From Cognatishimia sp. F0-27 (GTDB taxonomy: Bacteria; Pseudomonadota; Alphaproteobacteria; Rhodobacterales; Rhodobacteraceae), in the NCBI RefSeq assembly GCF_020667845.1, contig NZ_JAFMPQ010000006.1, positions 1 through 64,000 on the forward strand: a DNA stretch of 64,000 nucleotides. Direction: 5' to 3'. The position numbers and the translations under genes were made by a program. The notes beneath the pieces were generated by a model, which was not told the DNA's origin, made no database searches, and saw only the letters and a list, made by a program, of their open reading frames with translations. Each line of letters opens with the position of its first letter. The stretch's first letter is position 1. Positions 6,776-15,791 of the stretch are shown here, in pieces.

Positions 6776-9767
6776 GCAGGACCTGTGTGCGCAGGGGGCA
6801 ATCCGAGATACCGGGAACACGCTGTTTCGCGGCATGCCGCACCGCGTCGGGCACGCTTATGGAGAGCGCGTGCCAGGTTGCGACGTTGCGTGCCAGAAGC
6901 ATGTGGGCGCCCTGTTCGAGGGCGACTGTCGCGCCCTCTTCGAGCGCGGCGCCTGCAACCGCCCCGCCGCCGCTCAGAACGGCCTTGCGCCGCAGCAGCT
7001 CGGGCAACCAATAGGTCAGCCCGGTCTCCCGCGCCTGTGCGATCTCGTCTTCGAGCATGCCGAGCGCCTGATCGCGCTGGCCGTCACGCGCGGCGATGTC
7101 TGCGGCAATATCGGCATAGAACGGCGTGTCTTCGAGCACGCCGAAGCTGCGCAGTGCCCGTAACCCTTCGCGCACTGCGTCGATCTGGCCGCCATTCCCG
7201 GCCCGCGCCGCACGCCAACCGCGGAAGATCTGCCGCTTGGCCGCGATCGCAGGCGCGGCGTCCGCTCCGGCAAGGGACTCGATTCGCGAAAGAATCCGGT
7301 CAATCTCCTCCAGGTCGTGTCGGAACACCGCAACTTGCATGGCGATGTCGAGCCCGTGAAGACGGCTGCCGAGATGGTCGGTCTTATCGCTCCAGATTTC
7401 GCACGCTGCGATGGCCTTTGCGCTGTCCTCCAGAGACCCTGTCAACCATGCGCACAACGCCCGCTCGCCCAGACCGCAGACCCGGGCGTCATGCCCGTAG
7501 AGGTGCCGCGCGCGCGCGCCCTCTTGCGGATCATAGAGCGCCAGGCCTTCGGAAATGGCAGCAAGGCAGCGATCATGCGCCCCGCCGTCAAACAAGGTGG
7601 CCCATCCGCAATGCAAGGCCTGTAGACGCGATTCCCGATCCGCATCCGGCGGCACGTAACGGATCAGGATCTCCGAACGGCGGGTTTGTTCGAGAAGGTC
7701 GCTGGCGGTGAACCACCACCCCCAGAGAACCGGGAAGAAGCGTTGGCGGGCGTCCACAGGGCGCTCGAAATAAAGCGCCTGTCCCTCGTCATAGAGAGAC
7801 GCGGCGGCGCGATGCCCATCCAGCAACGTCACAAGTGGCCCCAGCAAGGCGATGGCGCGCAGGCGCAGCCCATCGCGCTCGTCCGATGCGTCCAGCCCGG
7901 CGGCCAGCGTCAACGCGCGTTCCAGAAGCGCGCGCGGGGCATGCAGCGCGGAGCGGCGAATCGCGTCATCGGCCACGTCAATCAGCAGACCAATCCCGCG
8001 CAGAACCCGGTCTGCCGCAAGGCAGTGTTCGGCCAGAAGGATCGCGGGGACGTCATCGGTCAGGCTCGGGTCCGCGTCCACCAGATCGACGATCTGGCCA
8101 TGCAGTCGCCTGCGCACGGCGCGCAGCTGGCTATCATAGGCGACATCGCGGATCAGAGCGTGACGGAACTGGTAGACCTCGCCATTGTTGATGGCTTCCT
8201 TGAGCCCGTGGTCGTTGAGCCGTTGCAGGTCCGCATCAAGCTCGAATGGCGGGTAATCCCGTGTCAGACGCACCAGCAGGTGGAGCGGGTAATCCCGTCC
8301 GAGAACCGAAGCGATCTGCGCCGTGCGTTTTGCGCGCCCCGCGCTCTCAAGCCGTGCCGCGAGCAGGTCCCGCAAGCTGCCAAGCTGTGCGCCACTATGC
8401 GCGTCAAGCGCGCCACCGGCGGCGGCGACGTCGCATGCATGCGCCGTCAGCTCGATCAGGAACAGCGGATTGCCGTCGCCTTTCTCGATGATCCAGTCGC
8501 GGGTCTGGTCCGTCAGTGTTGTCCAGGCGACCGAGGCGATCAGCGCGCGTGCCGATTGGGCGTCGATCGGCCCAAGGTCGAGCACCCGCATGTATTCGCG
8601 CAGGTCGACCAGCCGATCGCTGGGGCGGCTCGTCGCCACCAGCAGCAACCGCTCTCCCGACAGCGTACAGGCCAGCCGTTCCAGTGCGGCGAGCGTCACC
8701 TCGTCGGCCCAATGCAGGTCTTCGGCCAAAAGCAGCAGCGGTTTCTGACGTGCGAGCGCGATGAAGCCTTCGCTCACGGCTCCGATGATCGCGTTGCGTC
8801 GTGCCTCTGGGCTGAGGGTTTCTCTCTCTTCCAGCGCACCAAGCGCGTCGGCACAGTGCACGGCCGCCTTGGCAAGCGCGTCGTCCGCACCGTCTTCGTA
8901 TGCCTGGTCATACATGCGGATCACCGAGAACAGCGCGTCGGCCTCTGTCCGGGGCTGACATTGCAGGATGACGACCCGGGCCGCCTTGGCCAGCGCGATG
9001 AGTTCGGCGGCCATGCGCGACTTGCCGATCCCCGGTTCGCCCTCGATGAGGATTGCGGTGCCCGCCCCGGTTTCGGCGTCGGACCAGAGCTTGGCCAGCA
9101 TGTCGATATCGGAAGCGCGGCCCGAAAGCGTCGCGGATGCGTCCCGATCGCGCGCAAACCGCGTGCGCGCATCGATCCGCCCGGTTGCGCGCCACGCACG
9201 GGTTTCATCGGGAAAGCCCCGCAGCGCGAGACCTTCGCGGGCGGTGTATCGGATCGCCCGATGGGTCAGCGCGTGGGTCGCTGCGCTGACCAGCACCTCA
9301 TTGATTCCACAAACAGATTCGAGCCGTGAGGCAAGGTTGGGCGCAACGCCGACCGCCCCGAGCTGCCCGGCGCTGGCAGAAGCGCCATCCGTCGACATGA
9401 CAACCACGCTTGTGGCGATCCCGATGCGGATATCGGGAGCGAGCGGAATTTCCGCTCGGGCGTCGAGCAAGGCGAGCGCGGCTTCGACCGATTGCAAGGC
9501 CGCGTCTTCGCTGATGTCCGGCCAGCCAAAATAGACCATGCCGCCGTCGCCGAGGACCTGTTCGAGCGATCCGCCATGTTCGGCGAAAATGTTGCGCGCG
9601 GCAATGTGAATGCGGTTGAGCGCGGCGCGCAGGTCTTCGGGATCATGGTCGGTCACGAGCGACGTCGAGCCGACGATGTCATAAAAGAGCACTGTCAGCT
9701 GGCGCCGTTCGCCATCCTCGTCCGGTTTGCTCTGCGTCTTGTCAGCGCGTTTCTTGAACAGCGACAC
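6759..9767 (-). CDS. Class III adenylate/guanylate cyclase-domain AAA-ATPase/TPR regulator
   Basis: About 1002 residues. An N-terminal class III cyclase domain (roughly residues 20-190) keeps both metal-site aspartates (LFYDIVGST and LGDGGMVYFG) and the catalytic Asn/Arg pair (PNLASRL). However, the Lys normally specifying the purine before GDG reads as Gln, and the usual Asp before the Asn helix is not obvious, so activity and nucleotide preference are uncertain. A STAND-like ATPase follows, with Walker A GEPGIGKS near residue 240 and Walker B LLLLAEDLHWADE near 345, then a long helical TPR-like region. I prefer GTG at 9767 (MSLFKK..., GAGGA 10 bases upstream). The longer frame to GTG 9839 would run through the Crp box. 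It overlaps ycaO and heads that operon. Confidence 0.85.
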   Translation of the reverse strand: MSLFKKRADKTQSKPDEDGERRQLTVLFYDIVGSTSLVTDHDPEDLRAALNRIHIAARNIFAEHGGSLEQVLGDGGMVYFGWPDISEDAALQSVEAALALLDARAEIPLAPDIRIGIATSVVVMSTDGASASAGQLGAVGVAPNLASRLESVCGINEVLVSAATHALTHRAIRYTAREGLALRGFPDETRAWRATGRIDARTRFARDRDASATLSGRASDIDMLAKLWSDAETGAGTAILIEGEPGIGKSRMAAELIALAKAARVVILQCQPRTEADALFSVIRMYDQAYEDGADDALAKAAVHCADALGALEERETLSPEARRNAIIGAVSEGFIALARQKPLLLLAEDLHWADEVTLAALERLACTLSGERLLLVATSRPSDRLVDLREYMRVLDLGPIDAQSARALIASVAWTTLTDQTRDWIIEKGDGNPLFLIELTAHACDVAAAGGALDAHSGAQLGSLRDLLAARLESAGRAKRTAQIASVLGRDYPLHLLVRLTRDYPPFELDADLQRLNDHGLKEAINNGEVYQFRHALIRDVAYDSQLRAVRRRLHGQIVDLVDADPSLTDDVPAILLAEHCLAADRVLRGIGLLIDVADDAIRRSALHAPRALLERALTLAAGLDASDERDGLRLRAIALLGPLVTLLDGHRAAASLYDEGQALYFERPVDARQRFFPVLWGWWFTASDLLEQTRRSEILIRYVPPDADRESRLQALHCGWATLFDGGAHDRCLAAISEGLALYDPQEGARARHLYGHDARVCGLGERALCAWLTGSLEDSAKAIAACEIWSDKTDHLGSRLHGLDIAMQVAVFRHDLEEIDRILSRIESLAGADAAPAIAAKRQIFRGWRAARAGNGGQIDAVREGLRALRSFGVLEDTPFYADIAADIAARDGQRDQALGMLEDEIAQARETGLTYWLPELLRRKAVLSGGGAVAGAALEEGATVALEQGAHMLLARNVATWHALSISVPDAVRHAAKQRVPGISDCPLRTQVLHALDL

Positions 9768-9824
9768 GGTGTGCACATCCTCATGGCCAATTCGGCTTTC
9801 ATGGCATGGTTGCAAATCGCCGTA

Positions 9825-9840
9825 TGTGAAACAATTCACT
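9825..9840. promoter_or_regulatory. Crp-type operator between the cyclase and crp-like genes
   Basis: TGTGA (9825-9829), a 6-nt spacer and TCACT (9836-9840) form a palindrome GTGAA-ACAA-TTCAC. It lies between divergent genes, with its centre 43 bp before the crp-like ATG at 9876. It likely mediates autoregulation of that gene and control of the cyclase-ycaO-tfuA operon. It matches the box at 4696-4713 in all positions of GTGAA-N4-TTCAC. Confidence 0.65.
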
Positions 9841-9875
9841 TCCGCACGGTCAATTCAGTCGCTAACTGTGACCAC

Positions 9876-10544
9876 ATGACCGCGCAGCCCCAGCAAGAAC
9901 AGAGCTTTTCCTTCCTGTTCGACCCATCCGATGAGGGCGGGCGCCTCGCTGCAAACAGCATCCGCCGTATGCGGTTGCACAGTGGAGAGGCGCTTTTCGA
10001 CCAGGGCGATTTCGACGACCGTCTTTACATCGTCGATTCCGGGCTTCTCGAAGTGAGCGTTTTGTCGTCTTCGGGGCGCAAGCTTGCGTTGAACCGGCTC
10101 AAGCCCGGACATGTCTTTGGCGAGATTGCCCTGCTGGACCCGGGCCCGCGCACCGCGCGCGTGGAGGCGGTGAAACCGTCTGAGCTGCGTGCGATCAAGC
10201 AATCGGCCCTCCTCACAGCGATCGCGCATGACCCGGCACTGGCCAAGGAACTTCTCGGTCTGGCGGGCCAGCGGTTGCGCTGGATGAGCCAACAGGTCGA
10301 GGATCAAGTTTTCCTCGCCCCCGCAGCCCGGCTGGCATCCAAGCTGGTGTTCCTCATGGGGGATGGGCGGGACGTGAGTATGTCGCAGGCTCAACTGGCC
10401 GATTTTGTTGGCGTCACGCGCGAGGTCGTTTCAAAAACCCTGTCGGAATGGCGTCGCGAGGGGATTGTAGAACTGGCAAGGGGCCGGATCACGGTGCGCG
10501 ACCTTGAAGCGTTGCTCGAGATCAAGGACGCGGATTTCGTCTGA
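9876..10544 (+). CDS. Crp/Fnr-family transcription factor, cAMP-type
   Basis: A 222-residue regulator. The N-terminal beta-roll (residues about 15-130) has a phosphate-binding cassette FGEIALLDPGPRTARVEA with the Glu and Arg-Thr used by Crp to hold cAMP. There are no cysteines at all, which rules out an Fnr-type iron-sulfur cluster. A long dimer helix leads to a winged helix with recognition helix VTREVVSKTLSEW. Its Arg-Glu...Lys pattern resembles Crp and fits the TGTGA-type palindromes found at 9825 and 4696. The ATG at 9876 is the only start giving normal family length. It is divergent from the cyclase-like gene. That cAMP is the ligand is inference from the motif. Confidence 0.88.
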   Translation: MTAQPQQEQSFSFLFDPSDEGGRLAANSIRRMRLHSGEALFDQGDFDDRLYIVDSGLLEVSVLSSSGRKLALNRLKPGHVFGEIALLDPGPRTARVEAVKPSELRAIKQSALLTAIAHDPALAKELLGLAGQRLRWMSQQVEDQVFLAPAARLASKLVFLMGDGRDVSMSQAQLADFVGVTREVVSKTLSEWRREGIVELARGRITVRDLEALLEIKDADFV

Positions 10545-10731
10545 CACCAGTCTTGCGCGCAGGCGACACGCTTTGCCGCGCCTCTGCCCTGTCCAGACAG
10601 GAAAAACCGTTCGGGAGTTTCTCGCGCCGATGTTAGGCTTGCGATCATAGCCTCGATTGGCCGGGCCGCTCGGGACAAGGCATATGCGAGAAGGCCTTGC
10701 CGGTATCTCGCCCCAAGACGAGGAGAGCGCC

Positions 10732-12027
10732 ATGCTGTGCGACCGATATGACAATGCCCTTTTGACCACATCGCAGAAGGCGCGTGATCATTATGATGCA
10801 GGGCTGGATTCGCTACTTTCCGGGATGCCGGACATGACCGAGCGATTTGCCCGGGCGGTTGAGGCGGATCCTGGCTTTGCACTGGGCCACGTCGGTCTGG
10901 CACGGGCTCGGATGATCGGCGCTGACATGGTCGGTGCTAGGGAGGCGATGCGCGATGCGCGCAAGCTTGCCGAGGGCCTGCCCGCGAAGCAGGCGGCACA
11001 TCTGCACACCATGGGGCTGCTGATCGACGGGAACGCGGCCGGCGCGCGAGAAGCGGTGCGCGAGCATGTGCGCAGCCATCCGCGCGACGTGCTGATTGCG
11101 CAGCTTTGCACAAGCGTCTTTGGCCTGATCGGGTTTTCCGGCATGCCCGGGCGCGAGGCCGATCAACTGGCCTATACTGCCGCGCTGCTGCCGCATTACG
11201 GCGACGAGGATTGGTGGATTCTGAGCCAGCACGCGTTTTCGCTCTGCGAAGTCGGGCGGCTCGATGAGGCCTCCGACATGATCGACCGGTCGCTTGCTCT
11301 CCGTCCGCAAAACGCGCATGCCGCCCATGTCCGGTCGCACACCTATTACGAAGCGGGCGAAACCGAGACCGGTCGGGCCTATCTCGACGCGTGGCTTCCC
11401 GGATACAGCCCGAAGGGATTGCTGCATGCGCATCTGGCCTGGCATTCTGCGCTTTGGGCCATGGAGCAGGACGACATGGACAGGCTCTGGCAGGCGGTCG
11501 ATGCGCATATCCGCCCGAGCGCATCGCAGGCCGCGCCGATCATCAAGCTGACGGACGCTGCGGCAATTCTCTACCGGGCAGAGCTGGCCGGTCAAACCGT
11601 GGCTCCGGAGCGGTGGCAAGAAGTGAGCCGCTATGCGCTTGATGCCTTTCCCAATGGCGGGCTCGCCTTTGTCGAATTCCATGCGGCGCTCGCGCACGCC
11701 ATGGCGGGCAATCCCGAGGCGCTACACGCGGTTCTTGAAAACGCGAAAGGGCCATTGGCAGAGATTGTGCAGGCTTGTGGCGAGGCCTTCGCCGCGATCA
11801 CCCGATCTGCGTGGTCAGAGGCCGTCGCCCATCTCACCGTGGCATTGGCGGATCATGCGCGGCTCGGCGGAAGCCGCGCGCAACGCGATCTGTTGGAACT
11901 GAGCATGCTCCACGCCTTGCTCAAGATGGGACGCGGAGAAGAAGCGCGGCGTCTGCTTGCGCTGCGCCGTCCGGTGTTCGGCGATCACGTGCCGCTGGCC
12001 GCGTGGCAGAGGACGGTGCTGCATTAG
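10732..12027 (+). CDS. Tetratricopeptide-repeat protein, TTC38-like
   Basis: A 431-residue soluble, almost entirely helical protein built from TPR-like units. Examples are a DMTERFARAVEADPGFALGHVGLA unit split around residue 40, and a DEASDMIDRSLALRPQNAHAAH unit further on. The order and the WWILSQHAFSLCEVGRLDEA segment resemble the bacterial TTC38-type family, whose role is not defined. The start ATG at 10732 has GAGGAG eight bases upstream. It follows the crp-like gene at 187 bp on the same strand; whether it belongs to that regulon is unknown. Confidence 0.75.
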   Translation: MLCDRYDNALLTTSQKARDHYDAGLDSLLSGMPDMTERFARAVEADPGFALGHVGLARARMIGADMVGAREAMRDARKLAEGLPAKQAAHLHTMGLLIDGNAAGAREAVREHVRSHPRDVLIAQLCTSVFGLIGFSGMPGREADQLAYTAALLPHYGDEDWWILSQHAFSLCEVGRLDEASDMIDRSLALRPQNAHAAHVRSHTYYEAGETETGRAYLDAWLPGYSPKGLLHAHLAWHSALWAMEQDDMDRLWQAVDAHIRPSASQAAPIIKLTDAAAILYRAELAGQTVAPERWQEVSRYALDAFPNGGLAFVEFHAALAHAMAGNPEALHAVLENAKGPLAEIVQACGEAFAAITRSAWSEAVAHLTVALADHARLGGSRAQRDLLELSMLHALLKMGRGEEARRLLALRRPVFGDHVPLAAWQRTVLH

Positions 12028-12165
12028 ACGAAAAGGTCCAGCTGCGGCGTCTGAAAAGGGGCTCACGTCAATTCTCGACACGATCCGCGTGCCCGTAGAC
12101 GCCGCGCGGCCGGAAAACCGGGGCGCGCGCTCGCCGTATCCGAAAACGGCCCGTTCCGGGACCCG

Positions 12166-13086
12166 TCAGTCCGACTGTTCTGTCACAAACACGCGTGCGG
12201 GATGCAGGCTCCCCGCGCGGAACGTGCCAACCGCAACCGCAGCACCGTCATAGGACGCCCAGGCCTCGTCGCCATATTCTACGTCCCCGCCCAGCACCAT
12301 GCCCGGGTTCCCGTGGCGCAAACGCGCCGCACCTTCGGCGGTTGCCCTCAGTTCCGGCAGATCCGCGAGCCCGGCTTCAAGCGGCTTGAGATACGCATCC
12401 AAGGCCGGGTCATGCGCCAGCTCTTCGATCTTCTCGAGGCTGATGCCGTCCTCTTCGGCGTCAAACGGGCCCGACCACGTCCGCCGCAGACGCTCCACAT
12501 GCGCATAGCACCCGAGCGCCTCTCCGAGATCGCGGGCAATGGACCGCACATAGCCCCCCTTGCCACAGACCATTTCGAGCTCGGCGGTGTCCCTGTCCGG
12601 GCGGTCGATCAGAACCAGCTCCTCGACCCAGAGCGGGCGGGCGTCCAGTTGCACGGTTTCGCCATCGCGCGCCCGCTTGTAGGCGCGCTCACCGTCAATC
12701 TTGACTGCAGAAAAGGCGGGTGGCACTTGCTGGATTTCGCCGACGAAGCGGTTGAGCGCGTCCTTGATCTGGTCATCCTCGGGGCGTGCATCGCTGGTGG
12801 CGATCACTTCTCCCTCGGCGTCGTCGGTGTTGGTCGCGGCACCAAAGCGTATCGTGAACCGATACGCCTTCAGGGCGTCCGTGATATAGGGCACCGTCTT
12901 TGTCGCCTCGCCAAGCGCGACCGCCAGAACACCGGTGGCCTCGGGGTCGAGTGTGCCGGCGTGGCCCGCTTTCCTTGCCTGAAATGCCCACCGCACCTTG
13001 TTGACCACGGCGGTCGACGTCAGCCCGGCAGGTTTGTCCACCACCAGCCAGCCCGAAATATCCCGCCCCTTGCGCTTGCGACCCAT
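12166..13086 (-). CDS. truB: tRNA pseudouridine(55) synthase TruB
   Basis: A 306-residue enzyme that converts U55 in the T-loop of tRNAs to pseudouridine. The N-terminus reads [14 protein letters not shown], and the catalytic motif [14 protein letters not shown] contains the nucleophile Asp47. Motif II ([13 protein letters not shown]) and the C-terminal RSIARDLGE motif follow. The ATG at 13086 gives the usual length; the frame stays open further upstream only as non-coding sequence. In many alphaproteobacteria truB lies directly before rpsO and pnp; here rpsO is 7.3 kb away on the opposite strand, so the cluster has been rearranged. Confidence 0.96.
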   Translation of the reverse strand: MGRKRKGRDISGWLVVDKPAGLTSTAVVNKVRWAFQARKAGHAGTLDPEATGVLAVALGEATKTVPYITDALKAYRFTIRFGAATNTDDAEGEVIATSDARPEDDQIKDALNRFVGEIQQVPPAFSAVKIDGERAYKRARDGETVQLDARPLWVEELVLIDRPDRDTAELEMVCGKGGYVRSIARDLGEALGCYAHVERLRRTWSGPFDAEEDGISLEKIEELAHDPALDAYLKPLEAGLADLPELRATAEGAARLRHGNPGMVLGGDVEYGDEAWASYDGAAVAVGTFRAGSLHPARVFVTEQSD

Positions 13087-13138
13087 GGCCTGCTCCCTGT
13101 TGGTGAGGCGCGCGGGGTAACAAGGGGCAGGGAGGGTG

Positions 13139-14548
13139 TCAATCAGCCTGCGGGGTGGCCTTGGCGATCCGGTCCAGGGGTCGGGCGCCTGTCGACCCGA
13201 GCAATCCGACGGAGCGGCAAAGCACCAAGGCGCCCAGTGCGGCAAGCCAATTCGCCAACACAGCCGCTCCGAGGATGCCCGCATAGCCGAAAAGCAACGC
13301 CCCGGCCCATGCCAGTGGCACATAGACCAGCGCGATCCGCGCCGCTGAAAGCCCCATCGAATGAAGGGCCTTGTCACGTGCATTCATCGCGGCATTTGCT
13401 GTCACCAACACGCCGTAGCCAAAGAAGGCAAAAGACACCCAGCGGAGGTATTGTTCGGCATATCCGGCCGGCCCCTCAGCGGCGGTCATCCATTGCGCGA
13501 TGGTGGGCGCAAAGATCCACAGCGCGCCACAAAGCAGCCCCCCATAGCCGAGACAGATCTTGAAAGTCAGCGCCACGGCCTCTTGCGCCCGGTCTTTCAA
13601 TTCCGCGCCCCAGGCTTGTCCCACCACGGGGCCAATCCCGGCGGACAGCGCCAGCATCGGCACGAACAGAAGCGACTGGACACGCGTTGCAGCACCAAAA
13701 CCGGCCACCGCCGCATCGCCCAGCGTCGCCACGGCAGCGGTCACGAAGGACAGCCCGAGCGGATTGATTGCGTTCGACAGCGCGGCGGGCGCGCCGATCC
13801 GCGCCACGCGGCTCAGTGTTTCGCCCAGACCGGTGAGACAGGACCGGCTGAGAGACAGCCGACCCGTCTTGATCGCAAAGATCAGCAAACCGATGAAACC
13901 CAGAACGCGGGCAAGACAGGTAGCGACGCCCGCCCCCTCGATCCCCATGGCGGGCACGGGGCCAAACCCGAAGATGAACAGCGGATCGAGCGCGATATTG
14001 AGCACGGACTGCGTGACCATGACGCTGGCTGCAATTTGGCTTTCACCACCGGCGCGGAACACCGCATTGAGCCCCATGCCCGCCACCATCGGCGCAAAGC
14101 TCAGACACCACCAAGGTGTGTAGCTCAAAGCGGCGTCGAGCACCGCGTCGCGTGCACCCATCAAGCCGAAAACCGTTGGAGCGGCGATGTAGAAACCGAC
14201 GGCGACACAGGTGCCAAGCACGGCTGCAAAGATCAGCGCGTGCAGCGCAAGGCGGGCGCTCTCCGAATCGGAGCCGCCGGATTTGCCAAGCCTTTGGCTG
14301 ACCACCGCGGATGTTCCGGCACCAAGACCGATGCCGAGAGATGTGAGCGCCACGATCGCCGGATAGACGAAGCCGATGGCCGCCAATTCGGTTTCGCCGG
14401 CGCGTGCAAGAAAGGCCGCATCGGCCAGCCCGACAGACAAGACGCCGAGGATGCCGATGCTCATCGGCGCGGAGACGCGCATCAGGGCCCGGCCCACCGG
14501 GCCTTGGGTCAGATCGCGCTTGTTCGGTTGGGAAGTATCATCGCTCAT
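13139..14548 (-). CDS. MATE-family multidrug/organic cation efflux transporter
   Basis: A 469-residue polytopic membrane protein with about twelve helices in two similar halves. It has MATE-type segments such as [20 protein letters not shown] near the N-terminus and [20 protein letters not shown] at the end of the first half. MATE proteins export drugs, metabolites or organic cations using Na+ or H+ gradients. It begins 7 bp after the stop of a LysR-type regulator gene on the same strand, so the two are co-transcribed and the regulator may control export. The substrate is not predictable. Confidence 0.92.
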   Translation of the reverse strand: MSDDTSQPNKRDLTQGPVGRALMRVSAPMSIGILGVLSVGLADAAFLARAGETELAAIGFVYPAIVALTSLGIGLGAGTSAVVSQRLGKSGGSDSESARLALHALIFAAVLGTCVAVGFYIAAPTVFGLMGARDAVLDAALSYTPWWCLSFAPMVAGMGLNAVFRAGGESQIAASVMVTQSVLNIALDPLFIFGFGPVPAMGIEGAGVATCLARVLGFIGLLIFAIKTGRLSLSRSCLTGLGETLSRVARIGAPAALSNAINPLGLSFVTAAVATLGDAAVAGFGAATRVQSLLFVPMLALSAGIGPVVGQAWGAELKDRAQEAVALTFKICLGYGGLLCGALWIFAPTIAQWMTAAEGPAGYAEQYLRWVSFAFFGYGVLVTANAAMNARDKALHSMGLSAARIALVYVPLAWAGALLFGYAGILGAAVLANWLAALGALVLCRSVGLLGSTGARPLDRIAKATPQAD

Positions 14549-14555
14549 AGACCGC

Positions 14556-15434
14556 TCAACGCGCGCCGAGCAGGTTGGTTCCCGCAGGGTGCGGCTCGGG
14601 GCCCTGCGTCGGCGAACCGGTCAGTGCCGCAACGACGGCTTCGATGGCCGCGCGCACCGGGGGGTCATGCCGCGCGTCATGGTGGCTGGCGAGCCATTCC
14701 TCATGCGTCAACGCGTCGATCGGTTGCGTTACGCGCACCAGACCCGGTTCCGTGTCACCGGCAAAACAAGGCAACACGATGCGCCCGAAGCCGTTCAGCG
14801 CAAGGTCAAAGCATAGCCGGATATCGGTTGCGGTGGCCGTGATGGACCGGCCATGGGTGTCATGCACCCACCGTTGGGAGCGGGGCAGGGCGACGGACCC
14901 GTCCAGTGCCACGTAGCCCGTGACCTGTGCGTCCCGGGCATAGACGGCATGATGGATGGTGCGAAGCCGTTGTCGCGCCATCCAGGGGTGATCGGGGGGC
15001 GCATTGCGAATCCCGATATCCACTTCGCGCCGCGCGATGTCCAGCGTCGCGTTGGACGGCAGGAAACGCGGGGCCCAGATGCCATCGGGACAGGGGCGCA
15101 GCTGTCTCGCGAGATGGCGCGAGGTCCAGAAACCGGCGGTGATCCGCACGGGAACCGGACCCTGCGCATCGGTCTGCCAGCGTGCAACGCGGTGCCGAAG
15201 GTCATGCAACCCGGAGATCGCTTCGGCCAGTGCGCGCCCTTGACTTGTCAGGGAGTAGCCTGCCTGCCCCCGCAGGAACAGCGCCTGCCCGGTGTCGCGT
15301 TCCAGCCGCGCCATCCGTCGCGACAGGGTCGGCAACGGGACAGCGGCCTGGCGTGCCGCCATGCTCAGGGACCGGCTCTCGGCCACCACGAGGAAGAGCG
15401 CCAAGTCGTCAAGCGCGGGAGGGGTTTCATTCAT
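14556..15434 (-). CDS. LysR-family transcriptional regulator
   Basis: A 292-residue regulator. The N-terminal winged helix-turn-helix (DDLALFLVVAESRSLSMAAR through VPLPTLSRRMARLERDTG) is a clear LysR type. The remainder matches the two-lobed effector-binding domain, with GRIVLPCFAGD close to the typical hinge strand. The start is ATG at 15434. It lies immediately upstream of the MATE gene with a 7-bp gap, and divergent from a small arginine-rich ORF at 15525. The 90-bp intergenic space should contain its operator. The effector is unknown. Confidence 0.92.
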   Translation of the reverse strand: MNETPPALDDLALFLVVAESRSLSMAARQAAVPLPTLSRRMARLERDTGQALFLRGQAGYSLTSQGRALAEAISGLHDLRHRVARWQTDAQGPVPVRITAGFWTSRHLARQLRPCPDGIWAPRFLPSNATLDIARREVDIGIRNAPPDHPWMARQRLRTIHHAVYARDAQVTGYVALDGSVALPRSQRWVHDTHGRSITATATDIRLCFDLALNGFGRIVLPCFAGDTEPGLVRVTQPIDALTHEEWLASHHDARHDPPVRAAIEAVVAALTGSPTQGPEPHPAGTNLLGAR

Positions 15435-15524
15435 GAAAGCAGGTTTGCGCGCATCGCGGCTGCACGCAAGGTTTTCCAGCGGTCAAGCTGTCAAAGTGAA
15501 CAACAGCTTTCCAAAGGTGAAACC

Positions 15525-15791
15525 ATGTCCAGCCCTTTTCCGGTCCTGCGCCTGCTCACGCAAGACCACGCAAGCACCGCCTTCCGAGTGGAGCGCACCC
15601 ATGCGCAAATGCGCCTCGCCAGTCAGCGGCGCTGGCGTCGTCGCAGGCTTGTGCTGCGCATCCGCGCGGGGCTGTTCGGACAGCGCGGGACCCGAGCCGC
15701 CGTGCTGAGAGCATTCAGGACCGCAATCGGCCCGATCAGGTCCGCACGCCGGCAAAACGCTCTTGCCATTCCTCGCGCTCCGCATCGGTGA
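15525..15791 (+). CDS. Small arginine-rich protein (hypothetical)
   Basis: An 88-residue frame starting ATG at 15525, with AAGGTGA ideally placed upstream. It is divergent from the LysR gene and has a typical high-GC3 codon pattern in its first 55 codons. It is strongly basic (an RRWRRRR run near residue 38), loosely recalling small DUF1127-type proteins, though I cannot assign it. The last 56 bp overlap the 3' end of metG on the opposite strand, where codon use becomes poor (AGA, AGG, GCA). A shorter original protein extended by loss of its stop is possible. Confidence 0.4.
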   Translation: MSSPFPVLRLLTQDHASTAFRVERTHAQMRLASQRRWRRRRLVLRIRAGLFGQRGTRAAVLRAFRTAIGPIRSARRQNALAIPRAPHR

